9,761 nucleotides of DNA, from contig JBBQHM010000086.1 of NCBI GenBank assembly GCA_038323965.1, forward strand, positions 1-9,761, in the 5' to 3' direction. Every line of letters starts with the position of its first letter. Within the stretch, counting starts at the first letter, position 1. Made by a program: the position numbers and the translations under genes. This stretch comes from JBBQHM01 sp038323965 (GTDB lineage Bacteria; Verrucomicrobiota; Verrucomicrobiia; Chthoniobacterales; UBA10450). This document shows, piece by piece, positions 6,722-9,761 of the stretch. A model generated the notes under the pieces. That model searched no databases. It saw nothing but the letters and a program-made list of their open reading frames with translations, and was not told the DNA's origin.

Positions 6722-8287
6722 GTGCAAAATTATCGTCAAACCAGGTTCATCCTCGCCGCCATCGTCATGGTGACGCTGGCGCCGTTCCTGAACAAAGCGT
6801 TCCATATCGACGATCCGCTCTTCGTCTGGATGGCGCAGCAGATTTCTAATCATCCGCTCGACCCCTACGGCTGCACGGTGAATTGGGCTTCTTTCCCGGA
6901 GCCGATGTGGAAGGCGATGCAGAATCCGCCGCTCTGCGCTTATTATATAGCGGCGATATCCGCGATGGCTGGATGGAGCGAACTTGCGCTGCATCTCGGT
7001 TTCCTGATCTGGCCCGTCATGTCGGTCCTTGGAACGTTCGCCGTCGCACGGCGTTTCTGCAGCGTTCCGGGCACGGTCGCGCTGGCCGCATTCTTCACTC
7101 CCGTCTTCCTCGTCTCGGCTACTAACGTCATGTGTGACGTCATGCTGCTGGCGCTTTGGATCTGGGCGATTGAATGCTGGCTGGCCGGACTCGAGTCAAA
7201 TCGCTGGTGCTACTTCGCGCTCTCTGCGTTCCTGATCACCGCCGCATCTCTCACAAAGTATTTCGGCATCGCGCTTCTGCCCTTGCTCGCTACGCACACT
7301 CTATTTTGCGGTCGCAGGAAAAGTTGGCGGCTGCTGTTTTTACTTTTTCCAATCGCGGCCATGGCCGGTTACGAACTTTGGACGAAAGCTGCCTACGGAC
7401 AGGGCCTGTTCAGCTACGCCGTTTTCTATTCGCGCACTGTTTCTTCCGGCTCGAAATCGAATTTGTTCTCGCAACTTCTTACCGGGCTCGCTTTCGCGGG
7501 CGGCTCGATCCTTTTACCGGCGTTTTTCGGGCGACGCCGAACGTGGTTCCTTGCCGTTCTCGGCCTGGCGGCGTTTTACTTTTGGCTGCCGATCAATCCG
7601 GACTGGCAACTTGGAAACAACGTCGTCGCGGTCAAAATCGAAGGGGGAATCTTTGCTGCGATTGGCGCGGGCACCATCGCGTTCTGCCTGTTTGACCTTT
7701 CTCGGGAACGTTCGGCGCAAAGCGTGTTCCTGACGATTTGGATTGTTGGGACGTTCGTCTTTGCCGTGTTCCTTAACTGGTCGATCACCGCGCGCACGTT
7801 TCTGCCGATGGCGCCCGCTGTCGCCATCCTTGTCGTCCGTCACGTCCAGCGATCATGGCCGATTTTTTTAGCGGCGATCGTTTCGTTATTCATCGCCTGC
7901 GCCGATTACGTGCAAGCGGATAGCGCGCGCGATGCGGCGAGTTTCGCCGCACGTCAGCTCCGCAATTCGAGCGGCACTCTCTGGTTTCAGAGCCACTGGG
8001 GCTTCCAATATTACATGCAGCGTTTTGGATCGACGCCGCTGAATGCCCACGACTCCGAGATCACCACCGGCGATACGATGATTGTCCCGGCGAACAACAC
8101 CGCCGTTACCGCCATCCGTCCGGACAAAATTCTCGCTGCGCAGGACCGGAGTTTCCGCGTTTTTCCTTACCTCACGACGATGGGCCGCGGGACCGGTGCG
8201 GCATTTTATAGCAGCGCGCGCGGGCCAATTCCGTGGGCAATCGATCGCGTCCCGCCGGAAACGTATTACGTCGTAAGATTCCGCTGA
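6722..8287 (+). CDS. Polytopic membrane glycosyltransferase, GT-C / GT39-like (ArnT/PMT type)
   Basis: This 521-residue integral membrane protein has about ten hydrophobic segments, the first at about residues 9-24. Straight after it comes HIDDPLFVWMAQQI, with an adjacent acidic pair (Asp30-Asp31) in the first external loop. That position and motif are typical of GT-C glycosyltransferases of the PMT/ArnT/GT39 kind, where the acidic residue acts at the lipid-phosphate sugar donor. NPPLCAYYIAAI (about 69-80) fits the same loop. The last ~130 residues are hydrophilic with no clear helix and are probably extracytoplasmic. Donor and acceptor cannot be read from sequence; lipid or protein glycosylation on the outer face of the inner membrane is the family role. 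The start is GTG; no in-frame ATG lies between it and the first membrane helix, and no close Shine-Dalgarno sequence is seen. It is transcribed against its neighbours: divergent from yajC, and overlapping the tgt 3' end by 22 bases. Confidence 0.72.
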   Translation: MQNYRQTRFILAAIVMVTLAPFLNKAFHIDDPLFVWMAQQISNHPLDPYGCTVNWASFPEPMWKAMQNPPLCAYYIAAISAMAGWSELALHLGFLIWPVMSVLGTFAVARRFCSVPGTVALAAFFTPVFLVSATNVMCDVMLLALWIWAIECWLAGLESNRWCYFALSAFLITAASLTKYFGIALLPLLATHTLFCGRRKSWRLLFLLFPIAAMAGYELWTKAAYGQGLFSYAVFYSRTVSSGSKSNLFSQLLTGLAFAGGSILLPAFFGRRRTWFLAVLGLAAFYFWLPINPDWQLGNNVVAVKIEGGIFAAIGAGTIAFCLFDLSRERSAQSVFLTIWIVGTFVFAVFLNWSITARTFLPMAPAVAILVVRHVQRSWPIFLAAIVSLFIACADYVQADSARDAASFAARQLRNSSGTLWFQSHWGFQYYMQRFGSTPLNAHDSEITTGDTMIVPANNTAVTAIRPDKILAAQDRSFRVFPYLTTMGRGTGAAFYSSARGPIPWAIDRVPPETYYVVRFR

Positions 8288-9465
8288 TCTTTGTATTTGC
8301 TCACGAACCCAGCGCGGAAAGTATCGAAGGTTCCCGCCTCAATTTGCGCGCGCGTTTCGCGCATCAAATCCAGATAGAAGTGCAGATTGTGCAGTGTGAT
8401 TAAACGCAGCCCGAGAATTTCCTCCGCCTTCACCAGATGCCGGATGTAACCGCGCGAGAATTCGCGACAGGCCGGGCACGCGCAGTTTTCTTGGATCGGC
8501 TTCCTGTCCATCGTGAATTCTGCGTTCTTTAAGTTCATGGTGCCGGTTGTCGTGAACGCAGTGCCGTTCCGCGCGATCCTTGTCGGCAGGACGCAGTCAA
8601 ACATGTCGACGCCGCGCGCGATCATTTCCAGCATCTGGGGAGGCGTTCCGAGCCCCATCGCGTAGCGCGGTTTATCGGAGGGCAAATGGGGCTCGCTCGA
8701 TTCGATCGCCCGCATCATCTCTTCTTCCGGTTCCCCCACGCTCACGCCGCCGATGGCGTAGCCGTCAAATCCGATCTCGACCAACGCTTGCGCCGATTGC
8801 GTGCGGAGATCGGCGAACGTCGCGCCCTGCACTATTCCGAAGACGAGCTGCGTGCCCCCCCGGTCATCCCGAGCGAAGCCGAGGGACCCCGTCGCGCCAG
8901 TTGTATCTAACGCCACGGGGTCCCTCGACTGCGCTGCGCTCCGCTCGGGATGACGAGCCTTACACCGCTGCGCCCACTTCAATGTCATCTCCAAACTTCG
9001 CGCTGCGTAATCGCGTTCGCATGGATACGGCGGGCACTCGTCGAGCACCATCGCAATGTCGCTCCCGAGCGTTCCTTGGATTTCCATCGCGATCTCCGGC
9101 GAAATAAACGTCGGCGTGCCATCGAGATGATTTTGAAAGTGGACACCTTCGTCCGTGATCTTGCGTAGCTTCGCGAGCGAGAAAATCTGGTAACCGCCGC
9201 TGTCGGTCAGGATTGGCCCATCCCAATTCATGAAGCGATGCAGTCCGCCGAAATGGCTGATCACTTCCAATCCCGGACGTACATATAAGTGATACGTATT
9301 CCCGAGGATGATCTGCGCCTTGAGCTCATGGAGCTCGCGCGGCGAGACCGCTTTCACCGAGCCTTGCGTGCCGACGGGCATAAAGACCGGCGTTTCAATG
9401 ACGCCGTGCGCCGTAGTCAGCCGACCGCGTCGCGCTTTGCCGTCGTTCTTGAGAAGCTCAAACAT
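8266..9465 (-). CDS. tgt: tRNA-guanine transglycosylase (queuine biosynthesis), with an in-frame repeat insertion
   Basis: Tgt swaps the guanine at wobble position 34 of GUN-anticodon tRNAs (Asp, Asn, His, Tyr) for the queuosine precursor preQ1. The key parts are intact: LTDSGGYQ with Asp88; DECPPYPC; FGIVQG; GFDGYAIGGVSVGE; FDCVLPTRIARNG with Asp290, equivalent to the catalytic nucleophile; and the zinc site Cys328, Cys330, Cys333 and His359. The Cys333-His359 spacing equals that of E. coli Tgt. The protein is 399 residues against about 375 in E. coli. The excess is a block at about 171-202 (RHPERSAAQSRDP...GSLGFARDDR) encoded by a palindromic repeat and placed in the variable loop before FGIVQG, away from the catalytic residues. 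The start ATG at 9465 has AGGGTGA upstream, itself part of a related half-repeat. Other queuosine genes are not in view. It is separated from yajC-secDF by a + strand gene. Probably active, though the insertion makes this less than certain. Confidence 0.95.
   Translation of the reverse strand: MFELLKNDGKARRGRLTTAHGVIETPVFMPVGTQGSVKAVSPRELHELKAQIILGNTYHLYVRPGLEVISHFGGLHRFMNWDGPILTDSGGYQIFSLAKLRKITDEGVHFQNHLDGTPTFISPEIAMEIQGTLGSDIAMVLDECPPYPCERDYAARSLEMTLKWAQRCKARHPERSAAQSRDPVALDTTGATGSLGFARDDRGGTQLVFGIVQGATFADLRTQSAQALVEIGFDGYAIGGVSVGEPEEEMMRAIESSEPHLPSDKPRYAMGLGTPPQMLEMIARGVDMFDCVLPTRIARNGTAFTTTGTMNLKNAEFTMDRKPIQENCACPACREFSRGYIRHLVKAEEILGLRLITLHNLHFYLDLMRETRAQIEAGTFDTFRAGFVSKYKDQRNLTT
8863..8954. 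repeat. Imperfect palindromic repeat element inserted in the tgt coding sequence
   Basis: This 92-bp element has inverted arms. Each arm begins with GTCATCCCGAGCG and ends with CGAGGGACCCCGT when read inward. The left arm is 30 bases (8863-8892) with AAGC between these blocks; the right arm is 40 bases (8915-8954, read on the - strand) with a 14-base GC-rich block instead. The centre (8893-8914) is 22 bases. The RNA could form a long hairpin. It is in frame with tgt and is translated as HPERSAAQSRDP...GSLGFARDD. I know similar HPERS...FARDD peptides from many predicted proteins of soil bacteria, which fits a dispersed REP/MITE-like family. No target-site duplication is evident. Confidence 0.85.
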
Positions 9466-9471
9466 TCAATC

Positions 9472-9500
9472 GTCACCCTGAGCGAAGTCGAACGATCTCT
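9472..9500. repeat. Half copy of a related dispersed repeat between tgt and the ABC-F gene
   Basis: The + strand from 9472 reads GTCACCCTGAGCGAAGTCGA and then ACGATCTCT. Against the left arm of the tgt element (GTCATCCCGAGCGAAGCCGA) it differs at 3 of the first 20 bases, so the two are related. No inverted partner arm follows, so this is a single arm or a degraded remnant. It fills nearly half of the 65-base divergent gap between the tgt and ABC-F starts. Confidence 0.65.
9473..9479 (-). promoter_or_regulatory. Shine-Dalgarno-like site of tgt inside the half-repeat
   Basis: On the - strand AGGGTGA lies 7 bases (CGATTGA) before the tgt ATG. GGTGA pairs with the 16S anti-Shine-Dalgarno end. 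These bases belong to the outer end of the half-repeat, so the repeat appears to supply the ribosome binding site of tgt. The match is seen; its use is inferred. Confidence 0.5.
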
Positions 9501-9530
9501 CAACCAATCGCAGATGTGTTATGGAAAAGA

Positions 9531-9761
9531 ATGTCGGAGCCGGTTCTAAATGCTATCGCGAGCGCGACCGAGCTGGTCGTGCGCTTCGGCAATCAGGCAG
9601 TGCTGGATAAGGCGACGCTGACTATTCTAGAAGGCGAACGCGTAGGCCTGGTTGGTCGCAACGGCTCGGGAAAATCGACATTCCTGCAGATCGCGGCTGG
9701 CGTGATGAAGCCGGACGGCGGCGAATTTAATCCGCGCCGCGATCTCGTTACTGGTTACATG
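9531..9761 (+). CDS. ABC-F family ATPase, N-terminal part (3' truncated by the window)
   Basis: The frame opens with ATG at 9531 and runs to the last base, giving 77 residues without a stop. It reads as the start of a first ABC domain: ATELVVRFGNQAVLDKATLT, then GERVGLVGRNGSGKSTFLQI, with the Walker A motif GRNGSGKST, then AAGVMKPDGGEFNPRRDLVTGYM. There is no membrane segment before the ATPase domain, and RFGNQAVLDKATLTILEGER with GRNGSGKST is typical of ABC-F proteins (Uup/EttA type). These soluble twin-ATPase proteins act on the ribosome in translation or antibiotic protection. Signature motif, Walker B and the second ABC domain lie beyond the window, so the subfamily cannot be named and a plain transporter ATPase is not fully excluded. 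A purine-rich GGAAAAGA lies directly before the start; two nearby upstream ATGs (9514, 9521) are out of frame. It is divergent from tgt, with 65 bases shared between the starts. Confidence 0.85.
   Translation, partial: MSEPVLNAIASATELVVRFGNQAVLDKATLTILEGERVGLVGRNGSGKSTFLQIAAGVMKPDGGEFNPRRDLVTGYM

Noticed and set aside
8863..8954. CRISPR unit or transposon end
   Set aside because: It is a single palindrome with no regularly spaced copies, no transposase and no visible target duplication; a dispersed REP/MITE-like repeat fits better.
8580..9107. 175-codon + strand frame across tgt
   Set aside because: It is Arg/Ser-rich shadow coding opposite well-conserved Tgt sequence; its length comes from GC bias and the repeat.

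Overview
The window looks like chromosomal housekeeping DNA from a GC-rich, free-living bacterium. A single-chain SecDF preceded by YajC and a nearby tgt, a 64-residue bS21, and a GrpE/Hsp70/FGE-like cluster fit a soil member of the Verrucomicrobiota/Planctomycetota/Acidobacteriota group. Verrucomicrobiota is my best guess, at moderate-to-low confidence, from gene style and not from a marker gene. There is no rRNA, tRNA, CRISPR array, transposase or phage gene.

Positions 1-3547 (+ strand) form a chaperone-type cluster. It holds the 3' end of grpE, a short Hsp70 whose C-terminal lid is missing, and, 3 bases later, a three-part protein. That protein has a degenerate J-like N-terminus without HPD, two tandem helical repeats, and an FGE/SUMF1-fold C-terminus without the catalytic cysteines. 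Together they suggest a specialised Hsp70 machine (exchange factor, ATPase, J-like partner). Its client is unknown.

Positions 3548-3964 hold a UUCG-loop terminator and rpsU (bS21) on the - strand, with a clear ribosome binding site and a plausible sigma70-type promoter.

Positions 3965-6630 (- strand) hold yajC and secDF, overlapping by 4 bases (GTGA), the ancillary part of the Sec translocon. In many bacteria tgt lies directly upstream of yajC. Here tgt is also on the - strand (8266-9465), but a + strand polytopic GT-C-type glycosyltransferase gene (6722-8287) sits between them and runs convergently into the 3' end of tgt.

tgt carries an in-frame palindromic repeat (8863-8954) that adds about 27-30 residues to the enzyme. 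A related half-repeat (9472-9500) lies just upstream of tgt and seems to supply its Shine-Dalgarno-like sequence. The window ends inside the first ATPase domain of an ABC-F protein (9531 onward, + strand), divergent from tgt.
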